Shown here: positions 1 through 12,785 of the stretch, in pieces
Layout of the letters: each line of letters starts with the position of its first letter
Numbering within the stretch: position 1 is the first letter of the stretch
Assembly: GCA_030562195.1 (NCBI GenBank)
Contig: CM060199.1
Location: 31,950,338-32,014,337 of the forward strand
Direction: 5' to 3'
Origin: Nipponacmea schrenckii
Taxonomy: Eukaryota > Mollusca > Gastropoda > Lottiidae
Length of the DNA stretch: 64,000 nucleotides
Notes under the pieces: model-generated
What the model was told of the DNA's origin: nothing
Database searches by the model: none
Seen by the model: the letters and a program-made list of their open reading frames with translations, nothing else
Made by a program: the position numbers and the translations under genes

Positions 1-742
1 TCTTCAGATAACGAAGACATAAACATGACTGAGTGATTTCATATCTGTAAGTAGAGTTTGCTAGTAAATGTAAAACTAAGGAGAATGTGGGCATAATATA
101 GGTATTCTGTTCAGGGTGTGATGATAAGATTCAAGTGTATATAACTGAGAGATGATTGTCAAGATTAAACTGAGAGGGACGTAGGAATGATATTGAAGTA
201 TATAGTATTTCGGTTTTCAAAATGATAACGCGTGGTTTCATTCCGGACAATAAAACCTCAACAGCTTATCCATGTTAGTCATATTTGATATGTGATATTT
301 GTCATTAAAGGTAGTATAAATTTGACCTTTTGATGGATTGGATAATGATACAAGGGATAAGGAATCTGGGATTGTATGAAGGTTCATACAGTCAAAATTG
401 TTTACGAATGCTTAACCTGATATTTATATTTTAGCAAGTCAAAATATTCAATGTGCAAGTGTATTTGTTTTTATATTTGAGTTGGGTATAGTGAATTTAT
501 AGTTCCTTTCTATTTTCTAATAGATTTCTCTGAATTTATTGATCATTGTATCGAAGGGGGACTTACAAATTTTCTTTGCCATTTAATTCTCAAAACATGG
601 TAAAATAGATTTGCTTGTAGATAAGCATTATGTATCTATTGAGACGAATAAATTATAATACTTTTTGAAAGAGCAAATAGGGTCAAACCATGCATCATAT
701 GGGCTTATGGATTCACTAGCTGTAATATCATGATAGGAACTA
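1..742. other. Intergenic, nothing recognised
   Basis: A+T-rich sequence with stops in all frames. I see no coding signal, RNA gene or clear repeat. Confidence 0.6.
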
Positions 743-1120
743 TTTGTGTGGAATGTAGAAGTTGTATGTCACGTATTATTTAAGAGTTTTCAGCGACCCA
801 CTAATAATATCACTGGGGTCACGGTGGCTCAAAGTTAACTGGCAAGGATGAGATGAACTTTCGGATTGTTCAGCCCGGTTTCCCCTTTATCAGTGACGCA
901 GATCGGAGGGACTGACATGGAAAAGTCGTTCAGATGGGACAATAAACCGAGGCCCAGTGTACTACAGTCTGTGCACATTAAAGTTCCCTCGACTGTTGGA
1001 AATCGCAAAAAGAGGCTATTTTCCCTCATTGCATACTGCATGGTATTGCCCGTCTTCTTTAGCCCATAATATGCATAAGAATCGGACGCAAAAACTCCTT
1101 TCATTTCATTTCATTTAATA
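743..1120 (+). mobile_element. tRNA-derived SINE, copy A
   Basis: This is the first of five clear copies (plus one tail fragment) of a SINE family in the window. The shared body runs from a GAGATGAACTTTCGG block (about 849) through GTTTCCCC, CGGAGGGACTGACATGG, CAATAAACCGAGG and CCCTCGACTGTTGGAAATCGC to a 3' end near AAAACTCC, followed by a (TTTCA)n tail. The 10-mer ATAGGAACTA occurs at 733-742 and again at 1121-1130, consistent with a target-site duplication; if so, the element includes a diverged 5' part from 743. The well-conserved body starts near 812. Short open frames on both strands here are not genes. Confidence 0.75.
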
Positions 1121-1130
1121 ATAGGAACTA

Positions 1131-1481
1131 CTTCTCTAAAATGCAAAATTCTTCTGTTCTTATTGAAACATTTGCAAGGTCAGGAAAAACTACTGTGATA
1201 CATAATGGATAGGAAACACAAAATTAGCGATAAACTGTATTGAACTATTCCTATCATCTTAGATCATATTATCATGTTACGATAAAATGCACGATGAGAA
1301 GAAATTATATTCTTTAACATAATGATAAGTATAATATAAGTTAAAGGAAACTTTTCTTTCTGTGTATTTGTTTTTTTCATATAACATCACGATAGAACAA
1401 ATTTTTGGTGATAAGAAAATGTTCTGCGCATCCGTTCATACCGACAACAAGGTATCGACACCCTTTTACTTCACTATCATT
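1131..1481. other. Intergenic, nothing recognised
   Basis: A+T-rich spacer between the SINE and repeat R1. Nothing coding or repeated was seen. Confidence 0.5.
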
Positions 1482-1904
1482 AAGGACTCAGTCCACCAAT
1501 TCATTTGCCATCTGTCTCAATGTTAAATCACGAAATTTAACCTTCCATAACTTTTTCCAGAAATATCGTTGAAAACTTTCCTATATGTCACATGAAAGCC
1601 TGGCCAATACTTGGTTTCTGTACCAAATTTCAATATACCATGACCATGAAAATTTTGAACTAAACAAAATGAAAGTAAACCACTACATTTTATCAACATC
1701 CGCTTGACTGAAACTGCACACAAAACCCATATTTTTAGAAATAACCTTCCGCCAATAAAATTTCTCATTATCTCAAAAATTCTGAAAGAAAATGCAATTC
1801 AAATTTCAAATCTAGACCAAACATTAGTCAAAAATGGGCATGCAAAAACCCCCCAAGAAAGGGAGAAAGAGGATTTCTAAAAATAGAACGGACTAAATTC
1901 GTAT
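1482..1904 (+). repeat. Dispersed repeat R1, copy 1
   Basis: This segment matches the reverse complement of 12846-13250 almost end to end. Shared landmarks are CAGTCCACCAATTCATTT, TTAAATCACGAAATT, CATGAAAGCCTGGC, GTAAACCACTACATTTTATC, CAACATCCGCTTGA, TTCTGAAAGAAAATGCAA and AAATCTAGACCAAA. No intact reading frame is common to the two copies, so it is probably a non-coding or long-decayed mobile element; the class is unknown. It runs directly into the 43-bp tandem array that follows. Confidence 0.75.
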
Positions 1905-2118
1905 ACAATCATTAGCATAAAATGTTTTACTGGTCTGAGTCCATTATACAATCATTAGCATAAAATGTTTTACTGGACTGAGTCCATTATACAATCATTA
2001 GCATAAAATGTTTTACTGGACCGAGTCCATTATACAATCATTAGCATAAAATGTTTTACTGGACCGAGTCCATTATACAATCATTAGCATAAAATGTTTT
2101 ACTGGACTGAGTCCATTA
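1905..2118 (+). repeat. Tandem array, 43-bp unit, five copies
   Basis: Five near-identical 43-bp units, each containing ACAATCATTAGCATAAAATG and ending GAGTCCATTAT; the copies differ mainly at GGACTGAG/GGACCGAG/GGTCTGAG. The unit is the terminal part of repeat R1: the inverted R1 copy at 12786-12845 carries it once. Confidence 0.9.
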
Positions 2119-3436
2119 GTTAATAAGAAGTGGTTTTGTACTTGGTCATATCATCTTAAACGTTTCAAATCAAGCTATAATTTCAAGTTAGCAACCTAAC
2201 TGACAGGTATAAAAAGCTGTTCATATCATCTTAAATCATGTAAGAGCATCAAATGATCGGAGATAAAAAGATACGAAACTGATCTGTGTATCTGTTCATA
2301 TCATCTGTGACGTTTCAAGTAACCACTAAATCAAGCTGTAATGTCCTGTTAGTAACATTTTGTCAATTATGTGGTGTATTTATTAGGCCACCCAGTCAGA
2401 CATCTAACGTAATATAATTCAGAGTGTTTTTACCTTCATTAAGATGTTGTTTAAGATAATAAGATTACCTAGACTAAGAGGAAATTTTCTGGGTTATTGA
2501 CTGAAAACTGGTTAATGTGGCTTTTGTGGTATGTTCAAGAAACCTGAAATCATCTTTGATAAAAATGGTAGACACCACCTATTCCTTAATTATATCTTAA
2601 ATTATATTGTTATTTATTTAAAAAAAAAATTAAAGACGGCCATCTCTCGTCAGTAATAACTACCAGACATAGATCCAGCGAGTTCTGGGACTGGTTGGCA
2701 TCTCTCAGGCGTACAGATACCACACTTTTTAATCAATCAACCTTTCTACACAAAATGTCTCATTGAACAAGAGTACAAAAGCATCAAAGATTAAAAGTAA
2801 GTTATCGGACGCAGTATATGTACTGTAATTGAGTCAATATACTTTCAATTTTAGACCGAAGAACTTATCTAAAACAGCTTTATTTCCAAAACAAACTCTA
2901 TTGCTCAGTAAGCCATTTATTGATAAAATGTGACTATGATATATATTCCAATTTTCATAACACATTGTCATTATATACGCTAGAGTAATTATCAAACTCA
3001 ATATAAAGAAGGATGGGCATTAAGAGTTTCTAATCAATAACATCCTTAATTACAAAATATCAAATGTATATAAAAAGATAATAGAAAGGATAGAGCTTGA
3101 AGTACCAGTATAAGGTCATGAACTCTTTAGAGCAATTCTCAACACGGATCATTCATTTCTTATTATTTAATTCGTGATAATTATATTATCATCCTTTGAA
3201 GTGATACTACTATACTATTGATAATTATCAAGAAATAGCTTGACAACGTTTTAAACCTCTGATATCTTTCTTCGATTACTATTTCTGACTATCACTCTTT
3301 ACTGGGCATCACAGACTAAGGACATTTGAAATGATTTAAAAAAAACTCTGAAAAGTAATAATTAATAGTGACATTAATAGTTTCTCTCTCTGATTATTTG
3401 AATTGTAGACCTCAAAGACGTATCTTTTGAACAATT
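2119..3436. other. Intergenic with a weak duplication
   Basis: About 2142-2215 and 2293-2365 share CATATCATCT, CGTTTCAA, ATCAAGCT and GTTAG in the same order, so they may be an old 150-bp-period duplication. The rest shows nothing. Confidence 0.4.
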
Positions 3437-3526
3437 GAAGACCTGAAATGCCCCAAACAGAAAGTTGGAAAGTCAACTATTGAAAATGAAGACCTGAAAT
3501 GCCCTAAACAGAAAGTTGGAAAGTCA
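3437..3526 (+). repeat. 51-bp direct duplication
   Basis: A block starting GAAGACCTGAAATGCC at 3437 is repeated 51 bp later at 3488, with one C/T difference across about 39 shared bases ending AAAGTCAACTAT. This is a recent local duplication with no coding role visible. Confidence 0.85.
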
Positions 3527-4195
3527 ACTATAAATTCCTAACGATATGGTTATACTCAGTGAAGGATTTTAAAATCTAATATTACCAACAGTTAGTCTAC
3601 CTTTAATCATGTTACTGTTGAGATACAGGTCAACAAGATGTTATCTTCATCTATTTACTGTTTACTCTTATCACCTTATTTAACAACATTATACCTTCTT
3701 AAAATCATACATTCATATCCATAAATCTATCAGATTCACAGCCATATTTTTCACAGATGATATTTGTTTAAGACGATACCTCGATTATTTGTAATGAATT
3801 TCACCTTCAGATTAATCACACGTAGACGTTGTATTTTTGTTTACCGTGCCGGTTAGGTGGTTAACAGAAGCCCTGCTTATCGATTCATTTAAACACTTCG
3901 GTATTTGTAACCAATATCTATATAGCAATGGTTTAAAATTTAGAAATTTACTAGGGTTCTCTTTTACATTATTATAAAGTAACATTATATATCTACACGT
4001 AAAGCAATTCTAAGCCTCTTACGAAATCAATTTTTCATCGGTTTCTTGCAATGTTATTTGGCATTTCTCTTTAGGAAGTATGTGAACGCGATTTCTTTTC
4101 AAACTGATTTTATTTTTCAAAGTTAAATTCCATTCATTTATTCAATCACTTGTTCCTTGTAAGGTCATGTCAGTGTTCCTAAAAAATTAATTGCA
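3527..4195. other. Intergenic, nothing recognised
   Basis: A+T-rich, no supported feature. Confidence 0.5.
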
Positions 4196-4440
4196 AGAGG
4201 GTGCTTTTGAGTTTTACGTCCTACTCTTCTGTTTTTTGCCAGGACGGCGACATTAGCCTACTCTTTTTGCAATATCCAATTGTCGTGGGCTCTTTAACGA
4301 CGAGACGCTTTTTCCATGTCAGTCCCTCCGACCCTCCCGACAAGGGGAAACTGGGCGGAAAAATCCAAAGGTTCATCTCGAATTTTGCCGGGATTGAAAC
4401 CCGGGATTGTCATGGTAATAATGAATGACCAGTTAAATGT
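4196..4440 (-). mobile_element. tRNA-derived SINE, copy B (internally deleted)
   Basis: Reverse-strand copy of the same SINE as 743-1120. Read on the minus strand it starts with a polymerase III box B-like GGGTTTCAATCCCGGC (about 4390-4405), then GAGATGAACC, GTTTCCCC, GGAGGGACTGACATGG and the 3' block AGAAGAGTAGGACGTAAAACTC. Compared with the copy at 29416-29750 it lacks two internal stretches, so it is a deletion derivative. Confidence 0.8.
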
Positions 4441-4499
4441 AGCTTTTATGACTAATAAAACTATTTAGCTGAACGATGAGTTAATCATGGCGTGTATTA

Positions 4500-5035
4500 T
4501 TTGACGAATGAATAGTGCGTTATGAAATAACAGGACATTGATGGTTGTTACATAGCCGGTTGTACCATGAATAAACAGTGTTTTGTGAAATGACAGAACA
4601 TGTATTGATGCTTTACATAACTGGTTGTAGCAAGAATAAACAGTGTTATATGTAATGAGAACATTTAATGATGGTTTCTACATAAACGGTTGTACTGAAT
4701 AAACAGTGTTTATGTAATGACAGAACATTTATTGATGGTTTTTACATAACCGGTTGTACTGAATAAACAATGTTTTATGTATTGACAGAACATTTATTGA
4801 TGGTTTTTACATAACCGGTTGTACTGAATAAACAATGTTTTATGTAATGACAGAACATTTATTGGTGGTTTGTACATCGTCGGTTATACTGAATAAACAC
4901 TGCTTAATGAAATGACAGAACATTTATTGGTGGTTTGTACATCGCCGGTTATACTGAATAAACAGTTCTTTATGAAATTACAGAACATTTATTGATGGTT
5001 ATTTCATGGATATGGTTGTACCATGAATAAATAGA
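4500..5035 (+). repeat. Tandem array, 65-bp unit, about eight copies
   Basis: Units of about 65 bp carry TGACAGAACATTTATTGATGG, then TACATAACCGGTTGTACTGA, then ATAAACARTGTTTTATG. The outer copies are more diverged and vary in length (for example CCATGAATAAA against ACTGAATAAA), as expected of an ageing array. Confidence 0.85.
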
Positions 5036-8000
5036 AGTAAATGAATAAATTAACAGATGGTATGGAAGTGATAAGGCATGGATTGATGTCTCAAAGTTGT
5101 GTATTTTCATTTATTTCACAAAGAATGGAACTACTGTCTATATAACATGTAGATGATAAAGTTTAATATGTTACTTTGTTTAACTGGGTTCTGTGAAGGC
5201 AAATTGTTTGTATTTACCCTTTTCACTACTCGTGTGTGCAACGACTTCGATTTAGCTAACATTATTGGAGCAAGTGCAACAGATTATTAACAGCTGTTAA
5301 ATTCATGCAATATTTGTTTATTATTGCAATCTGTCGCTCTCAAGCTGTCTGAAATAAAACTCAGATTATTGAAACCACACATTCTTGTTATTCTTGGAGT
5401 GATTTATTCTCAAGATTTTTCAAATACCATGATTAAGACAATTGCTAGATCGTCATCTCTCGTGTTTAACTAGACTTATTTGATAATTGTGGAGCGCCAA
5501 GAAAAACACGTGGAATGCAAATTGAAAATAAATGAGTCCCAGATCACCTGTTTGTAATGGGGTTATTAAGAAGGTTTACTCCAGCAGGAATTGAGATAAA
5601 ACAGACAGTACTTATCCTGTAGATATTTTATCTCCCTTAGGTATTCTGCAAAAACATTGATTATTCTTTCATCAGTTATCACTCAAATAGCTGAAACTAC
5701 AGGTATGTTGAATTAATTGCTAGGTTCTCTTTAAATGATTGTATACTATTAAAATACAGTCTTATATCTTGTAGACCTGATGTTGATTTAGGAAAAGTAA
5801 AATGATTATCTTAATAGGTCTACACATATCTGATACAATCTGATACAACAATATTCTAGTTATGATTTTATGAAAAAAATCGGTTTGGGTTTAATACGAT
5901 ATTTACAAGAGCGAGCGTACAACGTATTCGGTATTATAAAGAAGTTGACAAGGCGTACCAGGACGGGGTGGATTGAAGGGTTATTTAGATATTTCAAAGG
6001 CCAAAATCAAAACCGTCCTAATTACCCTTTGAATGTTGCTTGAGAACAGGTTCAATACATGTACTTTTTTACAAATTAAGGAACAAATTCTTTCAGAGAG
6101 GTATATCAAAAGTTTTCTTTTCAGCGGTGTGTGTATTCAAGATTCAATCGTAGAGTGTGAAGTCAATCACAAGATATTGATCCCTTTACTTTCCTTATGA
6201 TGCGAGAGCGTTATGTATGGGCATATGTATGTGGACCGCTATATCAATTAGCGTAAAAAATAACATCTGAAATCATACAACATCCAACGAATTCCTGAAC
6301 TACTGTAAATTAATCCGACCGGCTTCGCTAAGTCTTGATAAACTTTGTTGTTCTCACAGAGGATACGAGTTAATTTATGTAGAGTGGATCTAGTGCTAAC
6401 ATGACATTTATCTATAAACAACATGTCTATTCAAGTATGTCATAATTTTATTAAATTACTTATCATAATGAGACAGTAATTTTCATGTATGGTAGTAATA
6501 ATTCGAGCTTATGATGAACGCGAACAATCAATTGAAACAAGTCTGTCAATGCTTGGCGATTTTTTAGATTAGTTTTTATTATGAACGACACGAAGGCATT
6601 AAAAGTATTCTTCGTACGATAATGTTCTAAGGACGATACGTGACTACAAACAGGTTTAACATCTGCCAAATCTTACTGAGATAAGTTGCCTTTTCTTCAA
6701 GTTAGTCTCAAGCGTTTATTAAAAGGGAAGACCCAACAAGTGACCAATTTATAAATGTATAAGTATTTGTGGTAGCTGTTTGGCTTTCATTCAGACATAC
6801 ACTTGTCATTGTTATAATGTTTACATGCAATCAGGTTACCTGTTTTAATTAACTAGCCATCGATTTACACTAGAAACAAAATCATTCATCAGCCAACACC
6901 AAAACATTCACTGAAAAAGCAATAAATAATTTGAATGTACAATTTGACAATTCTAATGGAGGCATGCACATTGTTTTACTTTCTAATTTTCATACAGACC
7001 ATAGCTGTTAACTTGGTCCTCAATAGTATAAAACTGATTATATAGAGAAATTTGCCATTCATTAGCAAATCATTTGATGTCAAAAAATAAATTTAGCTCT
7101 AAAAACAAAATACAGAAGTAACTATGATTCAATGTCAATTTACTTCATTAAATTTTGACTCGCAAGAAGGTCGAACAAAATAAAATCCTTGAAAATTGGC
7201 GAAGTAAAGAAAGTTGAAAGCAGTGTAATGAGGTATCCAATAAGTTGCTGGGCAAAAAATGTTCCATAACAAATTATCACTACGATTTTGAAACCAGAAT
7301 TAGCCCACTAGGATTAAAACAGATTAAACTCAAACAGATTTAATCTTCTTTCAAATCTCATCTGGGATTATTCCTTTGAAAAGTTTCCATTTTGCTTTTA
7401 TGATCATCTTCTATCCAAACAACCATAAAAAGAACGATACGACGTCTTCACCTAAGTAGTCGTCAATTTGGTTCTAAAGTGAACGTCGGTCTTTGATGAT
7501 TCTCAGTAGATAGAAGATTTATTTTAAAATCCTTTCAGGCAATTTCAGGTTAATTTCTTCCTTTCTTACATAAAATATGTTCATCATTTCGTGTCTATTA
7601 CATGAATTACACCCGTACTGCTAGCAAATTATTTTAGAATATACACGGCTGTGAAATCCAGTGAGACTTTTACAGACTATTAGAATATTAACCTCTCGAA
7701 TCAGTGGCTCAAATGCCCAAGAGTACCGACCCACTGTTTAGTAGAATGATATGGAGCGTAAGGTATGGCTGTTATGCACGTTATATGAAAGGTTTTCCTA
7801 CTCTGGCCGTCCTGATGAGGATTTTGTATCCAAAAAATATGTCAGCATGAGGTGAGCTCTATCCAATTAATTAACATAACACAAACTTAAACTTATTCCT
7901 TACACAAACAATATGTTGTAAAAGTCAGCTTGAATGCCACATACAGATGTCGTATCGTTCCGTTAGACCTAATTACCCTTCTGAGCTATACATATTAGTT

Positions 8001-8400
8001 AGAGCTACCTCTCACGGCAAAAATATTATCTCCAATGGGAATTAGCCCAAACGGACTAATTCGATCTACTTATTATGTTTATTTGTTGATTATAGTCTCT
8101 TTTGTACAACAATGTACGATAATATTGCCATGGGAAAAAAGGTCGACATTCTAGCTCTGTCCAATTGAATATATTTCCAGTCATTGATTCAATTTATTAA
8201 TGGTGACATACTTATACTCTATCGAATATAGTTCTATATTGAGTGTGACATATTAATCCGTCCAGCCTCTCTTTTGCATACTGATTATAATCGTTGCGAA
8301 AACTTCTTTCCTCTTTTTTTTTTATTGATGATGACGCAAGAATCCGTATGTTTTTCACGAGTGATATGTTTATCAAGATTGTGCTAGAATTCGTTTTTTA
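5036..8400. other. Intergenic, nothing recognised
   Basis: More than 3 kb of A+T-rich sequence. Open frames are at most about 70 codons, with no family resemblance, splice-bounded coding signal, RNA gene or repeat that I could recognise. Confidence 0.5.
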
Positions 8401-8439
8401 TTTTCATCATTATCATCATTATCATCATCATCATCATCG
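8401..8439 (+). repeat. (CAT)n microsatellite
   Basis: An imperfect run of TCATCATTATCATCATCATC type. It produces a histidine/tyrosine run in a spurious forward open frame. Confidence 0.9.
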
Positions 8440-9542
8440 GGTATTCCATGTCTCGTACCATTTCTTCAACTGGTTCACGAAAGTAATAACTCTTGGTAAA
8501 TCTAGCCATTCTTGGAGGCAGATAATTAATAGATGAAGAAATAGATCCAATTCAAAGCGATGATTAATAGGTATTAAAACATTTAATTATTGATATTTTC
8601 ATGTTAGCTACGGGCTAAAAATATCTGGAATTCGAAGACCGCGTTTTATTAACACAAATAATATACCAAGGTATTTACAAAAAAAAAAAAAAAATAATAA
8701 TAATAATAAAAAAAACCAAAAAAAAAACCCACTTAAATAGGATAATAAACCACATAACGCAAGAGTAAACCTTCGAATTTTAAATGCCTTCACGAGTTAG
8801 ATAATAGTTAAGGATAAATGTAACCATAAATGAAGCATTTGTATTTATTTCTACAAGTTACCTAATTCTGGACCAATGTCAATTATATTGATCACTGTTA
8901 TGTTACGAAATTCCATAACTGTCATGCAAAATCTGAAGCATTAACGAGATACATATATCTCTATTAGAAACGTCCAATTATTTTTGGTCTATTATGAAAC
9001 ATTATTACGACGATTATCTAAGGTATTTAAGTACAATGACGTCATAACGACATCTATATATTTGCTAATACTTTCGGAGTAATCAAGTCGCTTCCGGCTC
9101 AAATATAATGACTGTATTCTAGTAGCGATAGTAACAGGGTTATACTGTTACCAATAACTAGTTTAAGGAGCTTGTATTTGCTAAGTTGCAAGACACTACC
9201 AGGTCTTAGAGTGTTAACCTTACCAGTAAATCATGAATAAAAATTGTTAACTGTTCTTGTCAGTATTAAGTAAATGAATCAGATATTTAAAGTCACTAAG
9301 GTATTAGACAATGCCAAAAGCTTCTGTCGTTATGTTTGGATAACACTCTGAGGTCCCGGGTATTGAACGTTGACAATCCATCGAGAGTTGGAAATTGTTG
9401 GGAGTATACGTTAAAGTACACCGGAAAACCACATGCGTTTTCGTCATCCTGAATAGAACGTAGAAAAGCTCATGTCACTGACGGAAATATGCCATTTCTA
9501 ATACCCAATTCTTTCTTGGTCATTTATCAGGAAATATTACAC
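8440..9542. other. Intergenic with A/AAT-rich tract
   Basis: Contains an A-run and (AAT)n tract at about 8680-8725. A box B-like CCCGGGTATTGAAC near 9355 could be a SINE relic but is too degenerate to call. Otherwise nothing. Confidence 0.45.
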
Positions 9543-10032
9543 TACAGTAGAACCTGCATTCAGAGACCACTCAAGGGAATATTCAAAAACGGTCGCTGAA
9601 TGAAGGTGGCCTCTTAGGAGAGGAACTGCAAGACCATTTCTTTTTTACATTTTGGAAATCATAGGATCTTTCTTTTACTCATACACGTGTAGTTTCTACC
9701 GCTTTTGCATGCTATCTTTTATCTACCGACGGGATTCCATATTTTGTCGTATTTTACTTTCTTTTAGATACCAAAATTTCCACAGTAACTATCGTTTTAA
9801 AAGTCAAAATTGTCTACCGTAAATCATTCAGATATCACACTTTATTTGCATTTTAATTGCCCGGTAACACGCATTATTCCATTTTCACCTGATTAATACG
9901 CTGGTTGCGTAATGAAGGTGGCCGCTTATTAGTCGATAATTACATTGAAAACTCGTAGGGGGGACTTTATTGTGGTCGCTTATTGAAGGTGGGCTCTGAA
10001 TAAAGGTGGTCGTGTGAGCAGGATATACTGTA
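9543..10032. mobile_element. Short non-autonomous DNA transposon, pogo/mariner-like
   Basis: TA dinucleotides at 9543-9544 and 10031-10032 flank imperfect inverted ends CAGTAGAACCTGC (left) and CAGTATATCCTGC (right, reverse complement), 10 of 13 matching. Both ends carry the same subterminal words in opposite order, such as GCTGAATGAAGGTGG on the left and GCTTATTGAAGGTGGGC and TGAATAAAGGTGGTCG on the right. The TA duplication and CAGTA-type end fit the Tc1/mariner/pogo superfamily. There is no transposase frame, so it would be mobilised in trans, if at all. Confidence 0.55.
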
Positions 10033-12785
10033 TTAGGTTTTGTACTAACGTGATTGAAATATCAACTCAAGCCGTGATGTTAACGATCAATTACAAAGGT
10101 CGGTTTTTCTAAAACAATATTAAAGCTTTCTTCTGGTTTACTCGTTATGCATTAAATAATAACCGGAATATCGAATATTTTAGAAATCAGAATAATACTT
10201 AATGATAAGGAGACAGACAATTAGTGTTCTGATTTCTATACCTATCTACTATCTTATACAGTCCAATGAATTCCTAATTACAATGTATAAATGCTGCTAT
10301 TGATCTGAACACCTCAAAGCATCAAGTTGCATTAATTTTTTTTTTATAGACAACTTTACGTAGAAGCTATGCATTTAGTTGCATGAAATACAATTTGTAC
10401 TCTAATCGGTTTTTAGATGTTGACTGGCCTAGATTGGTTGGATTATTGTGACCAAAGCAATATCAAATCAAATGATTTCATCCCGAATTCATGGAACTTG
10501 ACCCTGCGCGTAATAAAAATTAAAAGCCAAATAACATTGAAGAAGAAAATCTCTAATTTCGGGAATATAAAAGACACATTATTACTTTCCAAAAAGTCTT
10601 ATCAGCTCCGAGTGGAAAGTCTAAGGCAATCATTGGTAAGTGTGTGAACTATTCGCAATCACGACCACAGACGTGTAATCTTATTATCTAATATAAATGC
10701 CTGGCCTCGTGAACCTTTACTACTAACATTACTGTTAAGACAGGAAAATGAAGGAAAAACTATTTGATATTGAAAATTTATTACTAATAAAACTGTAAAA
10801 GACTGATTAATAACTACATGAGTTACAGGAGGTGATGAATTTTAAGATGCTTTGAACCCCCGAAAGAATTGCCTCTCGATAGTATTAGGTGAAATAAAAA
10901 TCCATTTAATCAAACATTAGCATCGGTAGCAATACATATTGTAAAGTAGGGAACTCATCACATAAAAAAAAACCATCAGGTATGTCGAGTGAGCCACAAC
11001 TATAATTGTGAAAAACACAAGATACTATCAGATTAATTCATGTTTACTTATACTAATCTGTCACAATGCAAGGAACAGATTTCTCGTATTGACTAGTTCT
11101 CCATTGCGACCATACAATTTGTCTAGCTGATATTCCATGTTCCTGACAGACTTTGCTAGATCATTTCAAAAATTTCTAAAGACAAATTCACGATTTCTTT
11201 TCGTTCATCCATTGAATTGAAGTTCAAAGGTATCAGTATCTGTACCATTCATCCATTTCCATAACCATTCAGGTAAGCTTGAGTAAGAAATAAAAGTGAA
11301 AAGAACTGACGCCACTAATGAACAGTTTCGTGCAAATCACACGGTTTCCACTATAGTTTGGTCAAAGAAGACCATGATCGTTTTGTAGGATGGATACTAT
11401 ATTTGGTACCACCACACACCATATAGACGCAAAGAAACAAGCCAAGCTACTGTACAATTTAGCATGACATTTCCTGATATTTTCACTAGAAGGTATGCTT
11501 CTTTAAATATGTTTACGTGAGATTTATCGATGTGGGCTATTTTTCAATATCAATCTAATTTGAAATGGCAAGTTAAAATTAAATCGACAATAAAAGTGGA
11601 GGAAACGCTATAAACTGGTGGTTTCTTCTAGAACTAATCTAAATCTACCGAACTTATTCATACGTTATACTATCATTTATTGTTTATTCTTGAAAACATG
11701 TACAACTAGAAACATTTTCCTTATTTTCACTTTTCCCTCCTTTGGCAAATGATTGATAATTACGTCAAAAAGACACAGATTCGATTATGGTGCTTCCTCC
11801 AGAGTGTACGAACCCTAGAGTGGTTTCTCAGTTATCGTTCAAATAATTAAGAACAATACTGTATCACATTTGCATTCAAATCCTACCTAGTGGTGATCTT
11901 TGATGAAAGAAATGGAAGCAATATAATTGAAATCCTAATGCCACATTTTGCCTTGCTTTTGAAACAGGTGAAATTTGTGTTCAAGTTCAAATGACAAGTT
12001 TGCTTTGACAGGTGGTGCGTTTGATATTAAATAAGAAATTTTTAAACGGATGTGATAGAAAATAACCAACATAAGAACGTGCTTTTCGATGTAAGTTTTT
12101 CTTCGTATGTTTTTTTTTGAATAAATAATATTTTGACCTATCATGAAGACTAAAACTTTTCTTTCTTCGTTCATTGCAATTGAATTACAAATTCAATTTC
12201 ACGAAAAAAACACTTCATATATAATAGACACTCAATTGGTATTGTTCGTTAATTCGTCTCTTAGAAATTGATGTTGTGGGTATTGGTTCAATTATAAGAG
12301 TAGGGGATGTGGGCTTCTGGAAATAATGGGTTCTCATTATGGAATGCTCTTTTCTATTCTAGAAGTCAAATGCCCGTTAATTAAAAATGTAGAGATTTTC
12401 AGTCTGTAATTAATGTTTTCACTCATTCATGTAATTATATTATACTTAAGTAAATTATTTTTTTTAAATTTAGATTTTGTTCTAGGCTTATAGCTGGGGG
12501 CCCTTGGATTTTGTTCTACCGATAGGGCCTATCAGTTCCTATAATAGTAGTTGAGCTACAAGCGACACCCATCCTGATAAGATCATCAGAACGTTTTTTT
12601 ATGCCGTTGACGGTGATACAGCAGAAATAGATGACGATGTTGATGATTATAATATCGTAAACAATATCAAGGTCATTCGATTCTATTCTATTTGTGGGGT
12701 TCTATTAATAGCACAGCGATCAGAGCGTTGGTTTTTAACGTCATGACGCCATTTGCTTGGATGCGTTGAAAATGTCGGACGCGAA
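10033..12785. other. Intergenic, nothing firmly recognised
   Basis: A+T-rich. An open stretch at 10417-10635 is bounded by possible splice signals but is otherwise unsupported. Just before R1 copy 2, the words AGCGATCAGAGCGTTGG (about 12716-12732) faintly resemble a tRNA-like box A. Confidence 0.4.

Noticed and set aside
8294..8536. Histidine-rich 80-codon frame
   Set aside because: The His run is a CAT microsatellite and there is no other support.
10417..10647. 76-codon frame following TTTTTAG and ending near GTAAGTG
   Set aside because: The splice-like signals are suggestive but short, the peptide resembles no family, and no partner exon in phase was found.
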